Assembly (NCBI GenBank): GCA_910579655.1
Contig: CAJTVE010000001.1
Coordinates: 54,349 to 118,348 of the forward strand
Origin: an uncultured Allobaculum sp.
Lineage (GTDB): Bacteria; Bacillota_I; Bacilli_A; Erysipelotrichales; Erysipelotrichaceae
DNA: 64,000 nt
Direction: 5' to 3'
Both the position numbers and the translations under genes were made by a program. The notes below the pieces were generated by a model, which saw only the letters and a list, made by a program, of their open reading frames with translations, was not told where the DNA came from and searched no databases. This document shows positions 16,013-25,327 of this stretch, piece by piece (the stretch's first letter is position 1; every line of letters starts with the position of its first letter).

Positions 16013-18002
16013 GCCGGTCCAAACGCTGCATATTGATATTGAAACCTATTCGTCCGTAGATCTGGCCAAAGCCGGTGTCTACAAATACGCAGAGAGTCAG
16101 GATTTTCAAATCCTACTCTTTGCTTACTCATATAATGACGACCCTGTAGAGGTTCTGGACCTTACTAAAGATGACCTGGACTATCAGCTAATCCAAGACC
16201 TGAATGACCCGACCGTCCTTAAGAAAGCGCATAATGCCCAGTTTGAAAGGGTGTGTCTATCCGCGTATCTCAGGAAACTTAGTGTCTGGAAGACCGGCGA
16301 TGTCTTAGAGGGAAAACCATTCCTGCAGCCAGAAGGCTGGTACTGCACAATGGTCCATTCCAGCATGTGCGGACTGCCATCCAGTCTGAAACAGGTTGGT
16401 GACGCTTTGGGACTGGAAGAGGACAAGAAGAAGCTGGCCACAGGCCAAGCACTGATCCGTTACTTCTGCATGCCGTGTAAGGCGACAAAGGTCAACGGTG
16501 GCAGAACTAGAAATCTTCCGAAAGATGATCCAGAAAAATGGGCCGATTTCATCACTTACAACATGCAGGACGTAGTGACAGAAATGGAAATTGAAAAGCG
16601 TCTTTTAGCCCTTTATAAGATGCCAGAAATGGAGTTGTCACGCTATTGGCTTGACCAGCGCATAGCAGATTTTGGCATTGGTGTAGACATGGACCTGGTC
16701 CACAAGATCCTTGCTTACGGTGAAGTCCACCAGCAGGAAGTTCTGGACGAAGGCCAAAGGCTTTCCGGCATTTCAATCAGTTCTGTCAGCCAGCTTAAAG
16801 GTTGGATAAAAGAAAGAACTGGCCAGACGGTAACAAGTCTGACCAAAGCCACAATGGATGACCTGATTGCCAGTCAGACAGATTCAACTGTAAAGAAGGT
16901 TCTGCAGCTAAGACAGGAGTCAGGAAAAATCAGCATCAAGAAATATGACGTCTTTGAACGTGCCGTCTGCGCTGATGGCCGGATTCATGGAACGTTGCAG
17001 TTTTACGGAAGTAGGACAGGCAGATGGGCCGGAAGACTTATCCAGCCGCAGAATCTGCCGCGCAACAGCTTTGACGATTTTCCAGAAGCCAGGGAGCTGG
17101 TGAAAGCGGAAGACTGGGAAACCTTAGACATGTGTTACCCGTCAATGAATGACGTCTTCAGCACGCTAATCCGCACGGCGTTTGTCCCATCAGAAGGCAA
17201 AGCATATGCCGTGGCTGACTACAGCGCCATTGAAGCCAGAGTCATTGCATGGCTGGCTGATGAGAAATGGCGGATCCAGTCCTTCCATGAAGGCAAAGAT
17301 ATCTACTGCCAGTCCGCGAGTCAGATGTTTGGCGTTCCTGTGGAAAAACACGGTGTAAACAGCCATCTGCGGAAGAAGGGCAAGATTGCTGAACTTGCCT
17401 GTGGGTATGGCGGAAACATTGGTGCGCTGAAAGCCTTTGGCGCTGACAAGATGGGCCTTTCCGATACGGACATGGCGGACATCATTGCCAAGTGGCGGTC
17501 AGCCAGTCCAAACATCTGCATGCTTTGGAAGACCTTTGACCGGATGGTCAGCCGCGCAGTCAAAATGCCTGGCAGACCTATGTCAGGACCAAAGGGAATG
17601 ACATTCACTGTCCGTGACGGTGTGCTGGAAGTAGTTCTTCCATCCGGACGCTGCCTGATCTACCAGAATCCACGCTATGAAGCCAATCAGTTTGTCTATG
17701 ACGGACTGAATCAGACCACCAGAAAGTGGGAGCCGGTTAACACGTGGGGCGGAAAGCTGACTGAAAACGTGGTCCAGGCGATTGCGCGGGACTGCTTGGC
17801 TTTGGCCATTGACCGTATGGCAGCCAAAGGCTATCTGCCAGTCATGCACATCCATGATGAAGTGGTTGTGGAAGTCCCGTCTGCAGATCGTGAAAAACAT
17901 CTGGAAGCCGTGGAAGACATCATGGCAGAACCTATCCCGTGGGCGGAAGGCTTAGAACTTACGGCAGCCGGATTCACGGCTGACTACTACCAGAAAGATT
18001 GA
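15993..18002 (+). CDS. Phage family A DNA polymerase with 3'-5' exonuclease
   Basis: 669 residues. The exonuclease domain begins with HIDIETYSSVDL (D15, E17). The polymerase domain has motif A VADYSAIEARVIAWLAD near residue 408, motif B around RKKGKIAELACGYGG near 458, and motif C HIHDEVVVEV near 620. I choose the ATG at 15993 inside the end of the previous gene, because AGAACCGGAAG precedes it and the conserved domain starts there. Replicates the phage genome with the VapE-type protein downstream. Confidence 0.95.
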   Translation: MTTCSTKPVQTLHIDIETYSSVDLAKAGVYKYAESQDFQILLFAYSYNDDPVEVLDLTKDDLDYQLIQDLNDPTVLKKAHNAQFERVCLSAYLRKLSVWKTGDVLEGKPFLQPEGWYCTMVHSSMCGLPSSLKQVGDALGLEEDKKKLATGQALIRYFCMPCKATKVNGGRTRNLPKDDPEKWADFITYNMQDVVTEMEIEKRLLALYKMPEMELSRYWLDQRIADFGIGVDMDLVHKILAYGEVHQQEVLDEGQRLSGISISSVSQLKGWIKERTGQTVTSLTKATMDDLIASQTDSTVKKVLQLRQESGKISIKKYDVFERAVCADGRIHGTLQFYGSRTGRWAGRLIQPQNLPRNSFDDFPEARELVKAEDWETLDMCYPSMNDVFSTLIRTAFVPSEGKAYAVADYSAIEARVIAWLADEKWRIQSFHEGKDIYCQSASQMFGVPVEKHGVNSHLRKKGKIAELACGYGGNIGALKAFGADKMGLSDTDMADIIAKWRSASPNICMLWKTFDRMVSRAVKMPGRPMSGPKGMTFTVRDGVLEVVLPSGRCLIYQNPRYEANQFVYDGLNQTTRKWEPVNTWGGKLTENVVQAIARDCLALAIDRMAAKGYLPVMHIHDEVVVEVPSADREKHLEAVEDIMAEPIPWAEGLELTAAGFTADYYQKD

Positions 18003-18012
18003 GGTTTAAGAA

Positions 18013-18258
18013 ATGGAAAAAAGCTTCTATGAGTGGGTAACACTTTACCACTCAAAGGTGATGCCTGAGCTGTATGACAACGGAGTCATTGGGGACATCA
18101 TCACAGATATTGTCAAAGATCCGGGCTTTCCGAAAACTGGAAACCTGCGGACTTGCATCAAGTACTTATCAAAGAAAATGCCGACCAGAGACGGTGAAAA
18201 GGCGTTAAAAATTCTGACCCAGTTCTATTCATGGGCGGTGACGGACTTAGCTGATTAG
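18013..18258 (+). CDS. YozE-like SAM-fold protein
   Basis: 81 residues. SFYEWVTLYHSKV...IGDIITDIVKDPGFPKTGNLRTCIKYL fits the YozE SAM-like domain, a small helical fold. It lies between polymerase and primase genes in many Firmicutes phages. Exact role unknown, perhaps a replication accessory. Confidence 0.75.
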   Translation: MEKSFYEWVTLYHSKVMPELYDNGVIGDIITDIVKDPGFPKTGNLRTCIKYLSKKMPTRDGEKALKILTQFYSWAVTDLAD

Positions 18259-18274
18259 AAAGAGGTGAAAGCGT

Positions 18275-20671
18275 ATGAAGGACAGAACACTATCCATTTC
18301 TGTCTGCAAACGCAGGTCAGACCTGGTCTACAAACATGAGCAGACCACATGGTCAGACCTGACGGAAAAGCTTTCCCACACCAAAAGGACAGCTGAAACC
18401 GTTGCCGACTATAAGGCAATGTCCAAGGATGACCAGTCATCCATCAAAGATGTTGGCGGCTATGTCCTTGGCGATTTGAAAGGCGGAAAGCGCTCAGCAA
18501 AGACTGTGCTGTCCAGATCTGCAGTCTGCCTTGACTTAGACTTTGCGCCATCTGACCTGTGGGACCAGCTGACCATGCTGTTCCCCTGGGCAGTGGCCAT
18601 TTACTCAACACACAAGCACACATCCAGAACACCAAAGTTCCGCGTCATCATTCCCCTTTCTAGGGACGTGAATCCTGAAGAATATGAAGCGGTGGCCAGA
18701 AAACTGGCAGACGACTACATGAACATTGACTGGACGGATGACACGACTTTCCAACCGTCAAGAATGATGTTCTGGCCGTCAACCAGTGCGGATGGTGACT
18801 TTGTCTTTGAAAAGCAGGACGGTGAACTGCTGGATCCGGATGAAGTGCTGCAGCTGTACGGCGGACGCTGGAATGACATTTCATTCTGGCCCTACTCATC
18901 CAGAGTAGAGCGGAAACGTGAAACGACCGGAAAGAAAGCCAGTGACCCGTTGGACAAAGCTGGTCCAGTTGGCTGGTTCTGCAAGGCGTACACCATCCAG
19001 GAAGCCATTGAAACCTTCATTCCGGAAGTCTACACGCCAACCGACAAGGACAACCGGTGGACTTATGCGGCGGGGACATCTGCAGGCGGCTTTGTCATCT
19101 ATGACAGCGGCACGCTTGCCTACTCTAATCACGCAACGGATCCATGCGGGGATATGCACTGCGTCAACGCTTTTGACATGGTGCGGATTCACCTTTTCGG
19201 GGATAAGGATGAAGGCAGCAAAGCCTTTGGCGTCAACCTTCCGTCCTACAAGGCCATGGTTGAGCTGGTGCATTCGGATAAAAAGGTCAAAGCTATCCAG
19301 GCTGCGGAAATGTTTGACGCACAGGTGGAAGCCCAGACAGAGGACGAAACCGGCATCAGCAAGGAAGAGTTCAAGGAAGCGAACGCCAAATGGCAGAACC
19401 AGCTGACACGCAACGCCAAGACTGGCGCTGTAGAAGACACGCTGAACAACGCTGTTCTGGTCATGCAGAATGACATCAAGCTGGCCGGATTTGGCGGCAT
19501 GGACACGTTTGCCAACATGCCTGTGAAAACCGGAAGCCTTCCATGGTGGAAGTATGATCCAAAAGAAACGGCATGGACAGATAGTGACCTGGCTGAACTG
19601 TCACTGTATCTGGAAAGGTACTACGGGATTGTTAACCGCCAGAACATCAAGACGGCACGGACTGCAGTCTGGGGACGCAATGCCTTCCATCCTATCAGGG
19701 ACTATCTGAAGTCCTTAGAGTGGGACGGAAAGCCGCGTCTGGACACGCTTCTTGTGGACTACCTGGGCGCTCAGGACAATGCCTATGTGCGAGCGGTTAC
19801 CCGCAAATTTTTTGTGGCTGCAGTGGCCAGAATCCTGAATCCAGGCACGCAGTTTGACGAGATCCTGACGCTGGAAGGTCCGCAGGGCTGTGGCAAATCG
19901 CAGTTCATCCGGCGCATTGCCGGTGATGACTGGGTAAACGACAGTCTGCAGACGTTTACCGGTAAGGAAGCCTATGAAGCCTTACAGGGTTCGTGGTTTG
20001 TGGAAGTGGCTGAACTGGCAGCCAACCGCCGTGCAGATGTCAACCAGTCAAAACATTTCATCTCCAAACAGTCAGACAGGTTTCGGAAGGCCTATGCCGA
20101 ACTGACAGGCAACTATAAGCGTCAGTGCGTGTTTGTCGGTACAACCAATCAGGCCGACTTTTTAAGAGACATGACCGGCAACCGCCGCTGGTGGATCGTC
20201 AGTGTAGACGGTTCCGGCCCAAAGGATATTTGGAAGGATCTGACCGGTGAACGGGACCAGATCTTTGCGGAAGCCAGACACTTCTTTGAAGCGGGTGAGC
20301 CTATCCATCTGGACAAGGAAATCACCAAACTGGCGGAAGTTGTCCAGGAAGAATACCGCTACAAGTCTGTACGTGAAGACCAGATTGCTGAGTTTCTGGA
20401 AATGGAACTGCCGGAAGGCTGGAAGAACATGGAACTGGCTGCACGTCAGATGTGGCTTGAAACCCATGATAAAGAGGGCGTTGAAAAGCGCGAAAGGGTG
20501 TGCCTTCTGGAAATCTGGCAGGAAGTTCTTGGTGGTACAAAAGGCTATTTCCCTAATGCAGATCAACGTGAAATCACAGATATCATCATGAAACTTGGCT
20601 GGATACGTGAGCCATCAAAGAAGCGAATGGGCAAAGCTTATGGCCTGCAGCGCACTTTTACGCGGAAATAA
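18275..20671 (+). CDS. VapE-type primase/helicase
   Basis: 798 residues. The N-terminal 270 residues contain a primase-like region (SAVCLDLDFAP, then RVIIPLSRD). The C-terminal half is the virulence-associated E P-loop ATPase: Walker A GPQGCGKSQF near residue 535, EVAELA (Walker B-like) near 573, the sensor region FVGTTNQADFLRD, and GNRRWWIV. Predicted replicative helicase/primase. A repeat-rich, AT-rich putative origin lies directly downstream. Confidence 0.9.
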   Translation: MKDRTLSISVCKRRSDLVYKHEQTTWSDLTEKLSHTKRTAETVADYKAMSKDDQSSIKDVGGYVLGDLKGGKRSAKTVLSRSAVCLDLDFAPSDLWDQLTMLFPWAVAIYSTHKHTSRTPKFRVIIPLSRDVNPEEYEAVARKLADDYMNIDWTDDTTFQPSRMMFWPSTSADGDFVFEKQDGELLDPDEVLQLYGGRWNDISFWPYSSRVERKRETTGKKASDPLDKAGPVGWFCKAYTIQEAIETFIPEVYTPTDKDNRWTYAAGTSAGGFVIYDSGTLAYSNHATDPCGDMHCVNAFDMVRIHLFGDKDEGSKAFGVNLPSYKAMVELVHSDKKVKAIQAAEMFDAQVEAQTEDETGISKEEFKEANAKWQNQLTRNAKTGAVEDTLNNAVLVMQNDIKLAGFGGMDTFANMPVKTGSLPWWKYDPKETAWTDSDLAELSLYLERYYGIVNRQNIKTARTAVWGRNAFHPIRDYLKSLEWDGKPRLDTLLVDYLGAQDNAYVRAVTRKFFVAAVARILNPGTQFDEILTLEGPQGCGKSQFIRRIAGDDWVNDSLQTFTGKEAYEALQGSWFVEVAELAANRRADVNQSKHFISKQSDRFRKAYAELTGNYKRQCVFVGTTNQADFLRDMTGNRRWWIVSVDGSGPKDIWKDLTGERDQIFAEARHFFEAGEPIHLDKEITKLAEVVQEEYRYKSVREDQIAEFLEMELPEGWKNMELAARQMWLETHDKEGVEKRERVCLLEIWQEVLGGTKGYFPNADQREITDIIMKLGWIREPSKKRMGKAYGLQRTFTRK

Positions 20672-20680
20672 TCGCGGCAG

Positions 20681-20965
20681 TGGTAACACTTTGGCTAAAA
20701 AACCATTGCTTACTGGTAACACTTGATTGTTACCGGTGTTACCAGTCCTGTTACCACTGAATTTTGATACTGGTAACACTTGAAACCGGCTTACTTAGTG
20801 GGGTTTCAGGGGTTTGTTACCAGTGTTACCAGTGATTCTATATAAATATTTATTTTTTACCTATACGGGGAATAAGGGAATATATATATAAGCCGTTTAT
20901 ACCGTAATCCCCATATCCCAATAAAAAGATAGAGACTAGTGGATCACCGGTAACACTGGTAACAC
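20681..20965. repeat. GTAACAC iterons and AT-rich tract: putative phage replication origin
   Basis: This 312-base gap holds repeated TGGTAACACTT (20681, 20714, 20771), GGTAACACTGGTAACAC (20949-20965), and inverted GTGTTACCAG (20736, 20824), with further GTTACC boxes near 20730, 20750 and 20816. Between 20835 and 20930 lies a very AT-rich stretch with a GGGGAATAAGGG/CCCCATATCCC dyad. Iterons beside a meltable tract, next to the primase gene, suggest an origin. Confidence 0.65.
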
Positions 20966-20983
20966 GCTATGAAAGGCTAAGAA

Positions 20984-21307
20984 ATGGAAAAAGAAAAGGA
21001 CATTGAAAAGTACCTGATACAGCAGGTCAGCAAGTGGCGCGGCATCTGCTGGAAATTTACCAGTCCAGGTACGCGGGGAGTTCCGGACAGGTACTGTGCA
21101 GTTTTGGGCAAACAGTTCTTTGTGGAACTGAAGCGGCCAAACGCAAAAGCGCGGGCTGATGAAAAGCTGCAGCAGGCAAGAGCCAGACAGCTGGCTGATG
21201 CTGGTGTCCACTGCTACACCTTATCTACCAAGCAGGACATTGACTTGCTGTTCAGGTATCTGGAAAACGGAATCCTTCCGGGGGTGAAGTACTTTGCAAG
21301 AATTTAA
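20984..21307 (+). CDS. VRR-NUC domain nuclease
   Basis: 107 residues. The PD-(D/E)XK-type VRR-NUC core is visible: E near 9, GTRGVPDRYCAVLGKQFFVELKRPNAK (D and ExK), and QLADAGVHCYTL. Such small phage proteins resemble Holliday-junction resolvases. Its stop overlaps the start of the helicase gene, and the pair is a common phage cassette. Confidence 0.9.
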   Translation: MEKEKDIEKYLIQQVSKWRGICWKFTSPGTRGVPDRYCAVLGKQFFVELKRPNAKARADEKLQQARARQLADAGVHCYTLSTKQDIDLLFRYLENGILPGVKYFARI

Positions 21308-22649
21308 ACCACACGCCTATCAGCAAAGAGGTATCCAGTGGATCATTGACCATCCATCATGCGGGCTTTTCCTTCCCATGGGTGCCGGTAAAACAGCAAC
21401 CACTTTGATGGCTTTGGACCAGCTGATGAACGACAGCTTTGAAATCGGCAAGGTCCTGATAATCGGTCCTAAAAGAGTGATTGAAACGACCTGGCCAGAC
21501 GAAATTCAGAAATGGGCACAGACCAAAGACTTCAGGTTCAGCGTCATTTCTGGACCAGCCAAGAAGCGAAAAGCAGCGGTCTGGACTGAGGCTGATATTT
21601 ACCTGATCGGAAAAGAAAACACGGTCTGGCTGGTGGAAAACTTTGGACGGTCATGGACGTGGGACATGGTCATCATTGATGAGCTGTCTACTTTCAAGAA
21701 TCCGCAGTCCAAAAGATTCAAAGCATTGCGGTCTGTGATTCCTGCTGCCAAGCGGTTTGTGGGACTGACCGGCACGCCAACACCAAAGGGAATCCCAGAT
21801 TTGTGGGCGCAGATCTATCTGATGGACAGGGGCCAGAGACTTGGCAGGACGTTATCCAGCTTTCGGCAGGCTTATCTGAAACCGGGACAGATGAACGGAT
21901 ATACCGTCTACAACTGGCTGGTTCAGCCTGGTGCTGATAAGCGGATTCACGAAAAGATATCTGACATCTGTATGTCCATTGATGAAAAAGAGTATGCGAC
22001 CTTGCCGGATTTACAAGTCATTGACCAGCTGGTTGACCTTGGCAGCGACCTGAAGAAATATAAGGCCTTCAAAAAAGAAATGGTTTTAGACCTTCAGGGT
22101 GATGAACAAGTCCTGGCCAGTAATGCCGGAAGCCTTTGCGGTAAACTGCTGCAATACACTTCCGGCCAGATCTACACAGAGAATCAAGAAGTGGCCACTT
22201 TACATGGCCACAAGCTGGAAGCACTAACGGAGCTGATGGAAGCTGCCAATCATGAACCGGTACTTATCTTCTACTGGTTCAAGCATGAGAAAGACCGGAT
22301 TCTGAAAAGCCTGCATGCCAAAGGATTCATTGGCTTGTCCATGGAAGGCAAATACGACATTGAACGTTGGAATGAAGGAACACTGGACTTCCTGCTGTTA
22401 CAGCCTTCCAGTGCCGGTCATGGACTTAACTTACAGTCTGGCGGTCATCTGGCCATCTGGTATTCCCTGCCTAACTGGAACTTAGAGCTATACCAGCAGG
22501 CAAACGCGCGGATCTACCGCCAAGGTCAGAAAGAAAAGGTGGTCATCTACCATCTGATGGCCAAAGGGACCATAGACCAGGACATGCTGAGAGCCTTGAA
22601 AAAGAAGGAAGTCACACAGCGGGACTTGTTAGAGGCGTTGAGAGTATGA
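21294..22649 (+). CDS. SNF2/DEAD-like helicase
   Basis: 451 residues, superfamily 2. Motif I is FLPMGAGKTATT (residues 27-37), motif II VIIDELSTFKNP near 128, motif III VGLTGTP near 158. The C-terminal motifs include LLQPSSAGHGLNLQ (V) and QANARIYRQGQKEKV (VI). Starts at a TTG overlapping the VRR-NUC gene. Probably remodels DNA or protein-DNA complexes in phage replication or recombination. Confidence 0.92.
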   Translation: MQEFKPHAYQQRGIQWIIDHPSCGLFLPMGAGKTATTLMALDQLMNDSFEIGKVLIIGPKRVIETTWPDEIQKWAQTKDFRFSVISGPAKKRKAAVWTEADIYLIGKENTVWLVENFGRSWTWDMVIIDELSTFKNPQSKRFKALRSVIPAAKRFVGLTGTPTPKGIPDLWAQIYLMDRGQRLGRTLSSFRQAYLKPGQMNGYTVYNWLVQPGADKRIHEKISDICMSIDEKEYATLPDLQVIDQLVDLGSDLKKYKAFKKEMVLDLQGDEQVLASNAGSLCGKLLQYTSGQIYTENQEVATLHGHKLEALTELMEAANHEPVLIFYWFKHEKDRILKSLHAKGFIGLSMEGKYDIERWNEGTLDFLLLQPSSAGHGLNLQSGGHLAIWYSLPNWNLELYQQANARIYRQGQKEKVVIYHLMAKGTIDQDMLRALKKKEVTQRDLLEALRV

Positions 22650-23773
22650 ACCAGCTGATTGAGATAGAAACCCGAAAATCTGAGCGGATTATCCGTACAG
22701 CCAAAATGAAAGACCTGATGGCTGAACCGCATGAAAAGAAGGTCAAAAGGTCTAAAGCCGTTGTTCAAGAGTTTGAAGACGTACTTGGCAAGGACACAGT
22801 CTATGTCAGCACGTCAGGCGGAAAGGATTCAGCCTGCCTGTCGGCGTTGTGCAAGTCTGTAGACCCGACCGTCAAGCACATCATGTTTGATACGGGGCTG
22901 GAATACCAGGACACGGTAAATCTGGCCAGAAGCCAGGGCGCTGTAGTGATTCCGCCAAAGACCAACTGGAAGCTGTTCTGTGATACCAAAGGATACCCAG
23001 CAGTCAGCAAGCACGTGAGCAAAAGAATCCATGACGCCAAAGTCAGTCCGGTTGGATGTGCGTTGACCCTTTTTTCCGGGCCTTATCACTTGGCTGACAA
23101 ATGGCTGCATTTCCTTGATATGGACCTTCTGATCAGCCACAGATGCTGTGACGAGTTCAAGAAAAAGCCGGCCAAGGCCGTCAAGCTGAATCCCATCATT
23201 GGAACCAGAGTGACAGAATCTGCAGAGCGTAAAAACGCATGGAAAAAGACTGGCTGCAACAGCTACAACCTGGCGGGAACAAAAGGCGTTTCAAGACCGT
23301 TAAGCCTGTGGGCTGATGCTGACGTTGACCAGTACGTTCTGGAACATGATGTTCAGCTGTCAAAGATTTATACCCAGTATGAAGCGAAACGGACAGGCTG
23401 TGTCTGCTGCCCGTATGGGGCACACCTAGAGACAGAAAGCCGGTTTGACTTGCTTCATGAGCTGGAACCCAGAAGATACCAGCATTTTATGAATACACCT
23501 TTACGGAAGATTCTTCTGGCTTCTGGTGTACGGATTCAGACGGATCCGGATTACATGAATGACTTAGCTGCAGCCAGCGACCTTATCAAGGATTGGCACG
23601 AACAGGCAGCCGGTTCAGACCGGTACTTTTCTTGGAAGTGTTCCTGGGCTGTTAAACGATACGGAAAGGAAGCCATGCTGGATGCTGTCACTCACATCTA
23701 CAAGGGCGGCAAAGGTGTTCTGATCAAGACGCTGCCGGAAATCATCAAAGGCATTCAGCTGGCAAGGGAATGA
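22646..23773 (+). CDS. PAPS reductase-like (phosphoadenosine phosphosulfate reductase family) protein
   Basis: 375 residues. The PP-loop YVSTSGGKDSACLSAL (SGGKDS 57-62) binds ATP-type nucleotides. Cys pairs in SHRCCDEFKKKPAK and GCVCCPYGAHLE near residues 167 and 252 may bind metal or an iron-sulfur cluster. Overlaps the helicase stop (ATGA). Phage members are not sulfur-assimilation enzymes in any evident way; DndC-like sulfur chemistry on DNA or tRNA is possible but unproven. Confidence 0.85.
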   Translation: MNQLIEIETRKSERIIRTAKMKDLMAEPHEKKVKRSKAVVQEFEDVLGKDTVYVSTSGGKDSACLSALCKSVDPTVKHIMFDTGLEYQDTVNLARSQGAVVIPPKTNWKLFCDTKGYPAVSKHVSKRIHDAKVSPVGCALTLFSGPYHLADKWLHFLDMDLLISHRCCDEFKKKPAKAVKLNPIIGTRVTESAERKNAWKKTGCNSYNLAGTKGVSRPLSLWADADVDQYVLEHDVQLSKIYTQYEAKRTGCVCCPYGAHLETESRFDLLHELEPRRYQHFMNTPLRKILLASGVRIQTDPDYMNDLAAASDLIKDWHEQAAGSDRYFSWKCSWAVKRYGKEAMLDAVTHIYKGGKGVLIKTLPEIIKGIQLARE

Positions 23774-23928
23774 TTATGTATCTGGCAAAAATTGAAGGCA
23801 CGTGGTTCCTGATGAACCGTGGCGAATTTGTAGAAAGTTTTGAAACACAGGCTGAAGCGGCATTGGCGCTGTTTGGCCATACAAGAACGTGGGAAAGCCT
23901 GTACGACACAGAAAGGGACAAGAAATGA
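23770..23928 (+). CDS. Small phage protein, 52 residues
   Basis: Starts at the ATG overlapping the previous stop (a second ATG in frame is 23776). Reads MIMYLAKIEGTWFLMNRGEF and ends ERDKK. No family recognised. Overlaps the next gene by 4 bases. Confidence 0.6.
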   Translation: MIMYLAKIEGTWFLMNRGEFVESFETQAEAALALFGHTRTWESLYDTERDKK

Positions 23929-24068
23929 AGACAGAAGGTGCTTTGGAAGCCTTGAAGTCATTGGTAGCCATGACAGTGGTAACCAGTGCGGCGGAAAAGA
24001 AAAAGCGTGATGAGCTGGTGCAGACCATCACAGATCAGATTTATGGAAGGATGTATGACCATGAGTGA
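23925..24068 (+). CDS. Small phage protein, 47 residues
   Basis: Helical small protein, MKTEGALEALKSLVAM to YGRMYDHE. It overlaps its neighbours at both ends (ATGA to the left, 8 bases to the right), which supports it as a real member of the operon. Function unknown. Confidence 0.55.
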   Translation: MKTEGALEALKSLVAMTVVTSAAEKKKRDELVQTITDQIYGRMYDHE

Positions 24069-24225
24069 GCCAATCAAATGCCCACTGTGCGGGGTGATTT
24101 TTGACCCGGAAGAAGATGGCTGCATTGAAGTGAGCAACGGCAGTCAGGTTGAAACGGCATGCCTTGAATGTGGCTACAAAATCATGGATGAACTTTTGGA
24201 TTGTTTAGGAAAGATTGAGGACTAG
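24061..24225 (+). CDS. Small zinc-ribbon protein
   Basis: 54 residues with two Cys pairs, CPLC near residue 7 and CLEC near 34, spaced as in a zinc ribbon. An in-frame ATG at 24055 is an alternative start; the GGAAGG site at 24045-24050 fits 24061 better. Probably a DNA- or protein-binding accessory factor. Confidence 0.7.
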   Translation: MSEPIKCPLCGVIFDPEEDGCIEVSNGSQVETACLECGYKIMDELLDCLGKIED

Positions 24226-24228
24226 GGA

Positions 24229-24603
24229 ATGAGTTGTATGAAGAAAATGGCGGCATTTAATCCGGCAGAAATTAGCGCAGACAGATATCAGGCTTTAGCT
24301 ATGCGGACCTGCAGTATCAACGAAAACGACCATGACAAGCTGATGCACGGCGTTCTTGGACTGGCATCAGAAGCCGGTGAAGTTACCGGTATTTTCCAGA
24401 AGATTTATCAGGGCCATGACTTTGATAAAACCCATCTGGTGAAAGAGTGCGGGGATTGCCTGTGGATGCTTGCAGAAATTCTTGACGCTATCCACGTTCC
24501 CATGTCTGAGTGCATGGAAATGAACATCCAGAAGCTGCAGGCAAGATATCCGGACGGATTTGAAGCGGAAAAGAGCCTTCACAGACAGGCAGGAGATATC
24601 TGA
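24229..24603 (+). CDS. MazG-like nucleotide pyrophosphohydrolase
   Basis: 124 residues. The all-alpha NTP-PPase signature is present: ASEAGEV (ExxE) near residue 47 and KECGDCLWMLAEI (ExxD) near 73. Hydrolyses nucleoside triphosphates to monophosphates, in phages probably tuning nucleotide pools or stress signals. In the early operon. Confidence 0.85.
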   Translation: MSCMKKMAAFNPAEISADRYQALAMRTCSINENDHDKLMHGVLGLASEAGEVTGIFQKIYQGHDFDKTHLVKECGDCLWMLAEILDAIHVPMSECMEMNIQKLQARYPDGFEAEKSLHRQAGDI

Positions 24604-24605
24604 TC

Positions 24606-25064
24606 ATGAGCCGTCCGAAAGTGTGGAAGCCTGGGGATATCGGATACATCTTCACCAACGAAATGGGCGGTATATCTTTCAAAAAGCCGGAAAAGGTCCA
24701 AGTCATTTCTATCCTGACTGGGGACCTTCATCCGGTGAAGGTAAAGTCCTTGTCTAGTGGCAGCGTCTACTACTGCACAGAAAAAGAGATTCAGACAAGG
24801 GCGGCAAAAGCAGAAAGAAAGCCGGCAGAAATGGTGCTGCCGGAAGCGATAAAGAAAGAGGCAGAAAAAATGGCAGAACAGAAAGTCCAGGAATTTAAGG
24901 ATTCCAGAAAGCCCACTTTTGAAGAAGTGGCAGACAGCTTCTATTCCCTTGCGGAAATTGGAAAACAGGAAGAAAGCCATGCAAGGGATGTTGTTATTAG
25001 TCTTGCGGAAAAAGCGCTGTATGAGCGTATCAAAGACGGTTGCGTCTGGGAGAAGAAATCATGA
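24606..25064 (+). CDS. Hypothetical phage protein
   Basis: 152 residues. An N-terminal beta-rich part (VWKPGDIGYIF...VQVISIL) resembles a small barrel. A long charged helical region follows, with repeated Glu/Lys/Ala. No family recognised. Its stop overlaps the next start (ATGA). Confidence 0.7.
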   Translation: MSRPKVWKPGDIGYIFTNEMGGISFKKPEKVQVISILTGDLHPVKVKSLSSGSVYYCTEKEIQTRAAKAERKPAEMVLPEAIKKEAEKMAEQKVQEFKDSRKPTFEEVADSFYSLAEIGKQEESHARDVVISLAEKALYERIKDGCVWEKKS

Positions 25065-25327
25065 TTTACCTGGCACTGTTTACTGTCCTGATTATGGGCA
25101 TTTTCGCTGGAAGCATCTGCACGTCATTTGTGGCCAGTCACAGAATTGCGGATCTGCAGCAGGCACTTAGAAACTCAATTTCCAAGGAGTCTGTAAGGTA
25201 TCACATCAATTCCCTGCTGATGCCGGACCATGTCTACAAGACCAAAGACAAAGAGAAAGCAGGCTGGTGGAACGGCGCTTTGAAGACTCTGGAACACGAA
25301 ATGATTGAGATGGGAGAACTGAAATGA
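25061..25327 (+). CDS. Small membrane-anchored phage protein
   Basis: 88 residues. Residues 2-24 (IYLALFTVLIMGIFAGSICTSF) form a signal anchor or transmembrane helix, followed by a short coiled coil and a charged tail. I use the ATG at 25061, which overlaps the previous stop. Function unknown. Confidence 0.65.
   Translation: MIYLALFTVLIMGIFAGSICTSFVASHRIADLQQALRNSISKESVRYHINSLLMPDHVYKTKDKEKAGWWNGALKTLEHEMIEMGELK

Noticed and set aside
20681..20965. GTAACAC repeats as a CRISPR array
   Set aside because: Short, mixed-orientation boxes with irregular spacing.
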